Of a stretch of DNA of 64,000 nucleotides, positions 51,801 through 57,480 are shown one piece after another. The stretch is from Thunnus maccoyii (lineage: Eukaryota; Chordata; Actinopteri; Scombriformes; Scombridae): assembly GCF_910596095.1 (NCBI RefSeq), contig NC_056536.1:13225291-13289290 (forward strand). Direction: 5' to 3'. Both the position numbers and the translations under genes were made by a program. The notes beneath the pieces are model-generated. The model was not told the DNA's origin. It saw nothing but the letters and a program-made list of their open reading frames with translations, and made no database searches. Numbering within the stretch: position 1 is the first letter of the stretch; each line of letters begins with the position of its first letter.

Positions 51801-54800
51801 CAAAATTATTTCATAGCGCCACTCATCTCAAATGAGATGCTGGAGTCATTAATAAAAGTCAGAGTGTGTGTGTGTGTGTCTCTCTCTCTCTGTCTCACAC
51901 ATACACACACACGCTCATCTTTATGGACCATTGATAGCAAATTCATCAGTGGCTCATGACAGTCGTAACGCCTAAGCTCTGACTAATGAAGGCAGCCTTC
52001 AGTGTCTGCTCAGTCTGAGAGTGCTTTGCTCTGGATTAGCTAGTCAATTCTCGTGAGCAGAACAATCGCCCTGCGTCGCCTGAGGAGATGACAGGGTCAC
52101 GCCTGATGAAAACTGGAAAAAAGGGGAAAAAAAACACACCTTGCCTTAGGGCTCTCCATCATAGATATCAGACTCTAATATTCTGTATTAATGGAAACAG
52201 TGATGAAGAGAGATTGGTATTCAGGATAACACATAAAGGGATGGATTGCTATTTATTGATGAGCACACTGGTGTGGAGGGCAGCCTCAAGTCCCTGTGGT
52301 CTGCAGCCTCATATAAACTCATAATTGCTCTGAAGTTGGAAGATTACAGAGAGACTAGTTAGCTCATAACAGTGAATGTATTGGATGATTTAGTCAATAA
52401 AATGTCAGAAACTGGTACTTCAAATTGCTCATTTTATCCGATATATGGTCCAAAACCCCCAAATATTCGATTAACAATCATATAAAACAGAAAAGCAGAA
52501 AACCAGCAAAGATTTTTGTTTGATAAATTAGTATCAGTTATCAAACAAACTTGAATTACTTAATGCTTTCACTAAACAAACTATAATCTGAAATCCGCAG
52601 AATTCCAGGCTGTCGCCATTAATTCACATCAAAGACATTTAAATGACGATGTCACTCGCTGCGTGACTCACTCCCTTCTTGTCAGCCAGTGTCGATCAAG
52701 AAGTCTATGCTTTAACATCAGAGAATGTGACATCCACATGCTGGCAAGCCTATTTCATGCTTCAGGTCCTTGGAGTAATGGGGGCTGAACTTGTGCGAGA
52801 GTGGGGTTAGAACAAAGCTCGACAGTGAGCAAAAAACTGATCAGAGGGAAAGATAGGCAGTAATCTCAGCCGCATTCCACCGCGATCTGCTTCTGTCGGC
52901 TTAAAACCCTCTGGTTTGTCTATGGATTGTATCAGCCACGCTGGCCAGAACTTGTTGTTCTCAGAAAGAGACAAACATGCAAACCCAGTCACTTATATGA
53001 TTTACTATAACTGTGTCTAAAAGCACAGAAAGAGTATTTAAACCATATATTTACAAACTATCTTAATTTTTAGTGTCCTTTTACAGAGTTTCATAACCAG
53101 CCCCCTCTTTCATTTTCACCGTCTGTGCTTGAATTGACAGTAATCCATCAACAGAATCTGTTTGTTTTAAAGTCCACCCCCCAAATCTATGCCATGAAAT
53201 CTACAAACAGTGAGATAATATTCTGGGCAGCTTTCTGAATTCCTTCGTCATGGAGATTAGCAGCAGGGTTTCTATGAAACTGGAAGACGTGGTGCTCAGG
53301 TTATGAGGGACAGACAGTTGGATGGGAGAAAAGATGGATGGTAGATTCAAGGATAGATGGACGGAGCCATTAAAACACAACTGGACGAGTCAGAGACTGC
53401 AAATGAGCCAAACCCTTTCCACAGAGGTGGTAATGAAGGTGCAGGCTGGCCAACTATCCTCCTACGTGATCTCCTTTTTAGCTCTGTGTTATTCATCATC
53501 CTCCAGTATTTTGTATTAGTAGGCATTCAGGTGGCAAATAAATGCAGCTAGAATACAAATCAAGCCAATTCTAGGATACTGCAACTGCACAAGTGTGCAG
53601 TATTTGCTTATTTTGGGGATAACTAAATGAACTAATGAACTGGTGCTTTGCTACGGTGGTTCCTCCAGATAGACGCTACCGTGTGTGATTTTATTTTGGA
53701 AAGCTTATACAGTAGCAGACATGATGAGAATGTTAATTGGCCGCATGAGGCCGGGCTATAATTGCTGCCATGGTTATGCTTGATGAGCTGTGCTGGTATT
53801 ATAATGTGGATAAGAACATGTTATTCATTCAGTCATGATATCAAACTGCGTCACATGAGCCATCAACATTTCGCTGGTTTTGTAACATCTATTTTCACTG
53901 GTTTGCTGTTCCATGTTATTGCTAAGTGTTGCTGCTATTATGTTTACCTCATTTTCCCCGGGTGTTGCTGTTAAGCATATTGAGAACAAATAAACAGTTA
54001 TTTTCCGAGAACAGTCTTGTTGTGCATGAGTGGGAGTCAAGTACTGTAGACAACATAATAACAATTCCTGATGCAATAGGAACAATAAAAAAATTCTGTT
54101 TTGGAGAGCGACGTCTCGAGTGTTGCATGACCGGAGCTTTGTTCCAAATCCGGTCCAGAATAAGTATTAAACTCAACAGATTCATCCTATTATGTGTATG
54201 AACAGATTAGCAGGTGTGTACACTATGTGTCTCTGTGTTTGTGTGCATGTATTTGAGAAATGACCTTTTATGCCAAAGGCTAACAGTGCTGTTATTTAAA
54301 GTGTCGGCCAAATGAGAGGGCAGACACTGTGTCGCCGTGGATATTTCATCAGTCCGTGGATGAGTCCACATACGTGCAGAGTCAGTGCACCTGTATGAGG
54401 TGGCTCCTGTTACTGTGACGAAACCCTGCACACAACATGCTGTTGCCAAAAATAAATTCGGCCACCTAGAAAATGATGATGTGGCAGACAAATTACAGTA
54501 TGGAGGTGTCAAAACAATCCTGCTAGCCTCTTGAGATACTAAATAAGATTCTGGGACTGAAATATGTAGCTAATGGTTATGGAGTTGCATTTGTTCCCAG
54601 TTTTCAAAATGAGCAGGGCCTCGGTTGACAGCTTCAGTAAATAACACGACAAGAAGACTGAAAAGACTGTCACTGCAAATGTGAGTTACCTTTTCAATGA
54701 CTTACACGCAGCCAGTTTTGTCATCCGTCCATGCATATTTGATGAGCCGAGGAGGAATGGACAGTGTCTGAAAACAGCAGCCGACAGTGGGATGAATTTG

Positions 54801-57053
54801 ATTTGTGACAGTGACAAAGTAAGAAGCCAAATTAATCTGAGCTTTTGCTTCAGAGTAAATGTGATTAGGCACCGAGCTATTCAAACGGAGAGAGATAGAT
54901 GGAACATAAAGGCTCCAATCAGTCCATCCTCATTGAAATATAAAAAATTACTCCATGCGCTCGGAAAGAACTGGCAAATTCGATCTAGCATGGCTCGTGA
55001 TTATTATAGTTACTTTATCATTATCCTTGACTTGATTCTGACAGGCAGCTGATTATCTTTAACTCATTCCAAATTGTCCTCTGTGTCTGTCTCAACGTGA
55101 GGAAACTAGCTAGCACCTGAGGGAGACGCTCACTGCTCTCACCTGCAGCATAGTCAGAGAAAGAAGGCAATTACACATCTAGGACCAAACTCAGCTGCTG
55201 TCACAATTACGCTGTCAAGCTGAGGCCGCTGAGAGCACACACACACACACACACGCATCCATGAATTGATTGACATACACGCACAGATGGACATATGCGT
55301 GCATTCAGATGCATATAAATGTGGGAACACACACATACACACACACACACACACATAGCCCTGACCTGATCCTCAGCGAGTGTCGGACAGTCAGTCAGAC
55401 AGTAACAGGCTGTCCAGTGGAAACCAACAGCAGCTTCTGTGTTATAGCCTGGTTCACAGAAGGTGTTAAGCCCATTCCGACATCATGTCATTCATCTGAA
55501 AACACTGCTTTCTCTCTGAGTGACGGCCGTGAGACATAAAGCAGCAATGTAATCTGAAATGATTTGGGGTGTCGCTAGTTGACTGGCAGGCCTGGCAAAG
55601 CTGAGGAAACTGGAGTTTGATGTGGATTTCACACAGAGAAGATCAAACCAGAACATTCCTCCATTTATTCTGCTTGGATGTCATCAACAGCAGGTATGAT
55701 TGTATTGTACATAATCTGCTGCTATGGTTACAAGTAATAATGGCGGCATGACTAATGTCCATTTACAGTGTGCAAAGACAGACCACAAATGACCTAAGCG
55801 GTAATCACAGATGCTGTCAGAGAAATGTTTGAAGGAAAGGTGGGTAACTGAGCAGAACTGCAAATACATAACCACACCTTGGATAGTTAGGGTTACTGTA
55901 GGTAGCCTGCAGGTGTTTGTTTTGCTTTGAAAGCACTAATTGTGTCACAACCACACCTTGGGGTTAAGCATGAAGGACTTAGATGACCTGCTTGAGAAAC
56001 ATAACTCATTTTGGCTCGTTTTACACATTTTTGGGTGGATAGCACATGGAATTTGTGCAAAAAGTTAACAGGCAGAAAACACAGGGCTAATCTGTGTTGT
56101 CGTGTGAACTTTTACCTCTGTGTTTGGGTTATTTTTAGTCTAACGTTGAAGGGCAGGTGAACGACCAGTATAGAAATGAAATGCAGGTATTTGAACGAAA
56201 AACAGTAGAGTATGACACCTAAAGCTTTTTTTTTTCACAAGAGCTGTTGTAATTTAATGCTTTTGCGTCAAAAAAAAAAAATTGAAACCAGTCAGGCTGA
56301 CGCAGCAAAAAATCCTGTTTGAATGTCAACATGCATTCAGGCTAAAATCTGCAGCCAACAACCTGAGACCAGAATGTTTACAATAGAAACAGATCACAAT
56401 GGATTCTTTATGATACGAGGCCATAAAAACAAACACAAAACAAACATTGCTTTACAAATGTGATCTAGTCATTGACAGGTAACAAAAACCCCTCACAACG
56501 TACATAGACCAAAAACTAGATTGAACTGTGACTCAAATCTCAAATCATGGCCGTGTTTTATTTTATAGGTTAAAGGTTGGATCCCGACATCGACAGCCAT
56601 ATGTCTACAGATATAAGAAAACACACGGAGCCTCTTCCTACTCATTTTTTGCATGACACTTGGGGAAAAAAGTCACAACTCAAACTGCAGAATAATCAGT
56701 CAATGGTGGAGCCTCTGGCCCCAAGTTCAGCCAATAACGACTGCTCTGATGTCAGGTGCAGGTTAAAGTCCCCCAACGGCTCAGCACAACTGTTGACTGA
56801 GTGGGTGACATGACACCTGCACAGACATGAAAATGTCGCTCTTCAAGCTAAAAAAGAAGGCAAATCTTCCCTCCTCTGGTCTTTACTCCAGAAAGACACA
56901 GAACAAGCTGCCGTTGCCTTTTCATTGTAAAACCCTCAAAAGTGCAGGACTGAAACTCACTTCATACTCCAGTCTATTAAGGAATAAAGCGGCGGCTGCA
57001 CTTGTCGTTTCCACTCACTCACCAGACTTTCCCTGCTCCCCGTCTGACTTCAT
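12646..57053 (-). CDS. kazn: Kazrin, SAM-containing long isoform (14 exons placed)
   Basis: Kazrin is a scaffold of cell junctions, cytoskeleton and endosomes. Family work links it to periplakin, ARVCF-catenin and control of RhoA signalling; the long (E) form is reported on microtubules. The exons placed here sum to 2112 nt, an uninterrupted 703-residue frame when started at 57053. Layout: coiled coil about 12-185 (LREEVAQLQEEVHLLRQM, then REKWDLRRQTKEA); Ser/Pro-rich linker 190-286; basic cluster AKRKKKKEK about 294-302, a possible nuclear localisation signal; SAM1 about 365-432 (GTVQAWLEVVMAMPMY); SAM2 about 445-512 (HHWVAKAWLSDVGLPQYSQA); SAM3 about 533-600 (HRVIKWIRDIDLK); tail to 703 ending EVTNV, a class I PDZ-ligand form. 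The neighbour tmem51 follows on the same strand, as in human. The three-SAM block also resembles liprins, but the coiled-coil sequence and tail are kazrin-specific. The longest human N-terminus (MMEDNKQLAL...) was not found here. Fish may have kazna and kaznb; the copy is not resolved. Confidence 0.95.
13192..13333 (-). CDS. kazn: kazn exon: C-terminal tail
   Basis: The exon is 142 nt, acceptor CTTCCTGCAG, donor GTGGGT, entering in phase 2 and leaving in phase 0. It encodes RTDAKQDFERLGLGTPPTLL, then RPPSSTSRHTDDEGSLRRR. Only FERLGLGTPP is close to human (ERFGTPPG); the rest is divergent and disordered-looking, as expected for this tail. Phase continuity on both sides supports it. Confidence 0.9.
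13509..13675 (-). CDS. kazn: kazn exon: SAM3, second part
   Basis: The exon is 167 nt, acceptor ATGTGCAG, donor GTGAGC, entering in phase 0 and leaving in phase 2. It encodes EFAESLLNSGVHGAVLVLDP, then MATVLGIPNSKHMVRRHL and EEMKILICPA. The NSGVHGAVLVLDPTF block is highly characteristic of kazrin. Confidence 0.95.
14350..14451 (-). CDS. kazn: kazn exon: SAM3, first part
   Basis: The exon is 102 nt (34 codons), phase 0 on both sides, acceptor GTTTCCAG, donor GTGGGT. It encodes ALQARRIQCEHQNMDPLVW, then HRVIKWIRDIDLK. The DPLVWT...VIKWIRDIDLKE arrangement matches the start of the third SAM domain of kazrin. Confidence 0.94.
14579..14810 (-). CDS. kazn: kazn exon: SAM2
   Basis: The exon is 232 nt, acceptor GTCTGCAG, donor GTAAGC, entering in phase 2 and leaving in phase 0. 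It encodes LSKAADMDHHWVAKAWLSDV, then PQYSQAFHTHLVDGRMLNSL, then HLNVTKKFHQVSLLLGIELL, ending NFDKE. This is a complete liprin-type second SAM domain. Confidence 0.95.
14837..15168. mobile_element. MITE with TTAA ends, in kazn intron
   Basis: The ends mirror each other: TTAAAAGGTCACTTCACCC at 14837 and, read on the minus strand from 15168, TTAAAGGGTCAGTTC. The next bases (ACACTTGTCATTTACTCTTAG, TCTAGATATGCAGATCATTTTGG) match in style a dispersed percomorph repeat that I recall. The 332-nt copy lies between the SAM1 and SAM2 exons. TTAA at both ends is typical of piggyBac-type targets, but the superfamily is not proven. Confidence 0.55.
15485..15603 (-). CDS. kazn: kazn exon: SAM1, second part
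   Basis: The exon is 119 nt, acceptor TTTTGCAG, donor GTGAGG, entering in phase 0 and leaving in phase 2. It encodes VLLGLTDEDLELGLGV and MHRRKLRLAIEDYRD, the C-terminal half of SAM1 with the typical L-T-D-E-D-L...L-G-V pattern, then AENGR. It is too short to stand out as an open frame alone and was placed by matching the family and splice phases. Confidence 0.94.
15730..15938 (-). CDS. kazn: kazn exon: SAM1, first part
   Basis: The exon is 209 nt, acceptor CACCCAG, donor GTGGGA. It completes an Asp codon with the 21.8-kb exon and encodes SDSLSSPTRLSLSLSDGSED, then DRLQQVELARTTPMSQW and the SAM1 helix GTVQAWLEVVMAMPMY up to NVKSGK. It ends in phase 0. It is found only in the long isoform. 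Confidence 0.95.
18133..18311. mobile_element. MITE with long imperfect inverted repeats and TTAA ends
   Basis: The left end TTAAAGGAATAGTTTGATCA (18133 on) is mirrored on the minus strand from 18311 as TTAAAAGAATAGTTTGATAT. The mirror continues for about 50 nt (TTATTCACTTTCTTGC against TTATTTGCTTTGTTGC). The middle holds GAGAGTTAGATGATGCCACT and an AT run. This is a common percomorph MITE type. It lies in the intron between the 21.8-kb and 15.9-kb kazn exons. Confidence 0.7.
20671..20690 (+). repeat. T20 homopolymer
   Basis: Twenty consecutive T bases on the plus strand, so a poly(A) run on the kazn strand. It may be the tail of an old retroposed copy, but no element was recognised next to it. 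Confidence 0.9.
21081..21126 (+). repeat. Purine-rich GGAGGGA minisatellite-like tract
   Basis: The tract is almost pure G and A, with repeated GGAGGGA units ending in a run of G. Four or more G runs lie close together, so the plus strand could form a G-quadruplex and the duplex a triplex. It falls in the probable 3' UTR of short kazn, where the transcript would be pyrimidine-rich. Confidence 0.8.
21759..21929 (-). CDS. kazn: kazn alternative terminal exon (short isoform end)
   Basis: Reading through the internal donor at 21805 continues the frame as GTATPDYYIEEDADW and stops with TAA at 21761-21759. Joined to the upstream exons and the 57-kb start this gives a 342-residue kazrin without SAM domains, matching the plan of the short mammalian A-D isoforms, which as I recall end in a very similar acidic DYYIEEDADW tail. 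A long 3' UTR for this form is expected below 21759; its end is not resolved. Confidence 0.85.
   Translation of the reverse strand, partial: SLEDLEEAKRKKKKEKMGLGSLSRVFARGKQRKSLDPGLFDGTATPDYYIEEDADW
21806..21929 (-). CDS. kazn: kazn exon: basic linker, long-isoform version
   Basis: The exon is 124 nt, acceptor CCCTCAG, internal donor GTACTG after 21806, leaving in phase 1. It encodes SLEDLEEAKRKKKKEKMG and SRVFARGKQRKSLDPGLFD. The lysine-rich cluster is a likely nuclear localisation signal. The donor is weak by consensus, which fits regulated use: skipping it gives the short isoform. Confidence 0.92.
21948..21990 (+). repeat. GA-rich tract upstream of the 21.9-kb kazn exon
   Basis: The tract is GAGAGAGAGACAGACAGAGAG-like. 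On the gene strand it is pyrimidine-rich and merges with the polypyrimidine tract in front of the CCCTCAG acceptor at 21930, so it may affect use of the exon that decides between isoforms. Confidence 0.7.
22337..22473 (-). CDS. kazn: kazn exon: Ser/Pro-rich linker
   Basis: The exon is 137 nt. A long polypyrimidine tract and TTTAG precede 22473; the donor is GTAAGA. It encodes VAAVRVSPCHSRQPSIISDA, then SSTPSDINSPRHRTHSLCN, a Ser-rich basic linker. It leaves in phase 0 and joins directly to SLEDL at 21929. As I recall the human protein, about 17 residues (GDSPGP...) lie between these two blocks; no such exon is visible in the 407-nt intron here. Confidence 0.95.
22474..23969 (-). other. kazn: kazn intron
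   Basis: The intron has GT/AG ends in the correct phase. A GT microsatellite and a poly-A run (polypyrimidine tract on the gene strand) at about 22495-22510 are the only features noted. No extra exon was found. Confidence 0.7.
22715..22738 (+). repeat. GT microsatellite in kazn intron
   Basis: About eleven GT units in the intron between the kazn exons at 23970 and 22473. No other feature was seen in that 1.5-kb intron. Confidence 0.9.
23970..24159 (-). CDS. kazn: kazn exon: end of coiled coil and linker
   Basis: The exon is 190 nt, acceptor TTCTTAAG, donor GTAGGC, entering in phase 0 and leaving in phase 1. It encodes AKQSLATLTKDVPKRHSLAM, then QEWVMQADLPLTAAIRQSQQ and HPTDRQ. The block ADLPLTAAIRQSQQTLY is highly conserved in kazrins. 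Confidence 0.95.
24160..25687 (-). other. kazn: kazn intron holding a candidate cassette exon
   Basis: This lies between the phase-0 exons at 25688 and 24159. Apart from the 84-nt candidate exon at 25250-25333, no coding signal was recognised. The segment 25130-25330 is noticeably richer in G+C than the rest of the intron. Confidence 0.6.
25250..25333 (-). CDS. kazn: Candidate in-frame cassette exon of kazn (84 nt)
   Basis: Between the two phase-0 kazn exons at 25688 and 24159, the minus strand shows an acceptor (CTCCAACCCCCAG), an open 28-codon stretch and a strong donor (GCG|GTAAGA). Eighty-four nt is a multiple of three, so inclusion adds 28 residues (MSNCVNQRM... to ...CSPRVVA) between AELAM and AKQSL without shifting the frame. 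It is more C+G-rich than the surrounding intron. I do not recognise it in human kazrin; it may be an alternative exon or chance. Confidence 0.4.
25688..25858 (-). CDS. kazn: kazn exon: coiled coil
   Basis: The exon is 171 nt (57 codons), phase 0 on both sides, acceptor CCACTAG, donor GTGAGA. It encodes ESEDAVKALAKEKDLLEREK through to KELEAELAM. In human kazrin the next residues are AKQSLATL, supplied here by the exon at 24159. Confidence 0.95.
26544..26680 (-). CDS. kazn: kazn exon: coiled coil
   Basis: The exon is 137 nt, acceptor CCTAACAG, donor GTATGG, entering in phase 1 and leaving in phase 0. It encodes AMKSDRKRLKAEKADLVNQM, then QQLYATLESREEQLRDF and YEQHRK, a heptad-rich helix nearly identical to mammalian kazrin. 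It is separated from the previous exon by a 14-kb intron that holds the LINE and the inverted-repeat element. Confidence 0.95.
29212..29250. repeat. AT-rich palindromic microsatellite
   Basis: ATGCATGCATATATATATAT followed by GCATATATG forms a nearly self-complementary AT run inside the large kazn intron. No element type is assigned. Confidence 0.7.
29448..29640. repeat. Decayed fish interspersed repeat
   Basis: The block CTGAAACGTCTCAATAATTA followed by TTGGATGGATTGGCATGATA, then AGATACTTGTGGTGATCAG, resembles a widespread percomorph repeat (AAATGTCTCGACAACTATTG, then GGATGGATTGCCATGAAATT). It is divergent. Ends and class are not determined. Confidence 0.5.
34278..34294 (+). repeat. Target-site duplication, left copy
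   Basis: ACTGCAATTATCGCCAG, identical over 17 nt to 36576-36592. The two copies flank the LINE exactly, as expected after target-primed reverse transcription. Confidence 0.92.
34487..35352 (+). pseudogene. LINE endonuclease domain remnant
   Basis: The apurinic-type endonuclease region of the element. It is read in two frames, 34487-34870 and then from 34822, because of a small indel, with a premature stop at 35077-35079. Recognisable blocks are MMERRKVDVVCVQETRWKG, the GIILKEEYVKRVLELKRVSD region, ERVVIGADFSGH and QVDYVLCRR. The Asn-to-Ser change in GADFSGH and the stops mean it is not functional. Confidence 0.85.
35353..36544 (+). pseudogene. LINE reverse-transcriptase remnant lacking the palm core
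   Basis: Fragments in several frames include VTVMKDRDGNVLTSEESVLR and RRWKEYFEGLMNKENERE near 35630-35740, SGKAVGPHDVPVEAW, EEWRIRVLYCTFKNKGDLQK (about 35930-35990) and the C-terminal MLYGLET and RMIRCGDP blocks. The central catalytic part is deleted and many frameshifts are present. Confidence 0.85.
36576..36592 (+). repeat. Target-site duplication, right copy
   Basis: ACTGCAATTATCGCCAG, identical to 34278-34294. The bases beyond the two copies differ (CAACC against TACTT), so the duplication is exactly 17 nt. Confidence 0.92.
36593..39628 (-). other. kazn: kazn intron, part 2, between LINE and inverted-repeat element
   Basis: No coding sequence, RNA gene or clear repeat was recognised. 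The sequence is AT-rich. The GGGAGTGGGAGTGG run at about 39072-39092 is a short purine-rich simple repeat. Confidence 0.5.
39629..40454. mobile_element. Non-autonomous DNA transposon with 19-bp inverted ends
   Basis: The left end ACCAGGGGCCAGATGCATA (39629-39647) is matched perfectly in inverted orientation at 40436-40454. The 826-nt interior has no transposase frame. No matching 3- or 8-bp target duplication is visible at these ends (GAC on the left, CCG on the right), so the exact edges or the superfamily (hAT-like or Harbinger-like) are unresolved. It lies in the big kazn intron just upstream of the 41.0-kb exon. Confidence 0.7.
40455..40846 (-). other. kazn: Short kazn intron segment
   Basis: The segment lies between the inverted-repeat element and the donor of the 41.0-kb exon. 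It has T-rich runs near 40560 and 40625-40635 and no coding sequence. Confidence 0.6.
40847..41038 (-). CDS. kazn: kazn exon: start of the coiled coil
   Basis: The exon is 192 nt with acceptor GTTGTAG above 41038 and donor GTAAGG below 40847. It enters and leaves in phase 1. It encodes LLREEVAQLQEEVHLLRQM and continues to KEQELDRAKEALQ, nearly the human kazrin sequence. This is the region shared by all major kazrin forms and the start of the conserved coiled coil. Confidence 0.95.
42490..42545 (+). repeat. Possible L2-like LINE 3' tail
   Basis: GTGCATGTGACAATAAAGG followed by TTGAATCTTGAATCTT has the form of fish L2/Maui 3' ends, which end in ACAATAAA plus a short tandem repeat. Only the tail is present. 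Confidence 0.45.
46600..47460. repeat. Probable composite interspersed repeat
   Basis: Segments such as GCCCACTGAATAGTG, CTGCAATACTGCGAGTGGCC, and the TTAGCATGCTAGTTAGCTTAG stretch near 47217 have the look of fish multi-copy repeats: ATGGCGGTCTATGGGG near 46840 and TAGC-rich motifs. A minus-strand frame at 47410-47207 (starts MEEVVLHHQLLM) has no known domain. Family and limits are uncertain. Confidence 0.35.
51868..51915 (+). repeat. Compound GT/CT/CA microsatellite
   Basis: A GT run passes into a CT run and then a CA run. No gene feature is associated. Confidence 0.85.
55234..55356 (+). repeat. Pair of CA microsatellites
   Basis: Two CA runs, about 55234-55254 and 55328-55356, are separated by 75 nt containing ATGCATATAAATG-type sequence. 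They are probably simple-sequence expansions. Confidence 0.85.
57023..57053 (-). CDS. kazn: Candidate alternative first coding exon of kazn
   Basis: The minus strand reads ATG at 57053-57051 through MKSDGEQGKS and one further G, then a strong donor GTGAGTGAG. The exon ends in phase 1, exactly what the next known exon (starting TC|CTG at 41038) requires, giving Val11 and then LLREEV. An in-frame TGA lies upstream at 57098-57096, so this ATG would be a true start. The surroundings are relatively C+G-rich. Human KAZN is known to use several first exons. Support is splice phase and context; the residues themselves are not recognised from a known isoform. Confidence 0.5.
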
Positions 57054-57480
57054 CCCCTCCTCCGAGGGGAGTTTTCCGGCGTTTTCCAGGATCTGTCAGG
57101 TGTGTGCTGCGGACTTTCAGGACAGAAAGAAAGACAAAATCCAAAAAAAAAAATCCTTGTTTGTCAAGCAGCCCTCCCTCAGACCACAACCATTTTTATC
57201 TTTTTCCCACTAAAATCAGGATCAGTTGACACCAGGAAATATATCCAGGGACTGCCCCTGTGTCTTTCCCTCTCTGAGTGTACCTGTTCAAGGCGACTCC
57301 CACGGGTTCAGTGATACAGTGCACTCAGCCCCTCCCCCTCAACTCAAATGGTTTACTGGGTAAGGAGGAGGAGGAGGAGCTCACCCGGGCTGTCACAATG
57401 ATTTTCCCACATTACTCAAATGCATACACAAACATACGCACGTACCAATGAGGGGAGGAGCCAAGCCAAGGTGTGGGCTT
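57054..57480 (-). promoter_or_regulatory. kazn: Candidate promoter and 5' UTR for the 57-kb kazn first exon
   Basis: Upstream of the candidate ATG on the minus strand lie a GGGGGAGGGGC block near 57325-57340, a GGA-rich tract at about 57362-57381, and GGCTCCTCCCCTCATTGG (inverted CCAAT box next to an Sp1-like block) near 57447-57465. A donor-like CCCGG|GTGAGC at about 57375-57385 could end a further non-coding exon. No TATA box is evident. Confidence 0.35.

Larger units (their letters stand above)
41039..57022 (-). other. kazn: Large kazn intron between the candidate first exon and the coiled-coil exon
   Basis: No firm coding exon was recognised on either strand. It holds a possible L2-type LINE tail at 42490-42545, a probable composite repeat at 46600-47460, TG/TC/CA runs at about 51868-51915 and CA runs at about 55234-55256 and 55330-55356. 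An exon-like plus-strand segment lies at 45222-45292. Some stretches, such as 53690-54180, look compositionally constrained and may be regulatory. Confidence 0.5.

Noticed and set aside
56827..57213. Plus-strand 128-codon frame opposite the candidate kazn first exon
   Set aside because: Lys/Ser-rich low-complexity translation with no family; it overlaps the better supported minus-strand exon and promoter region.
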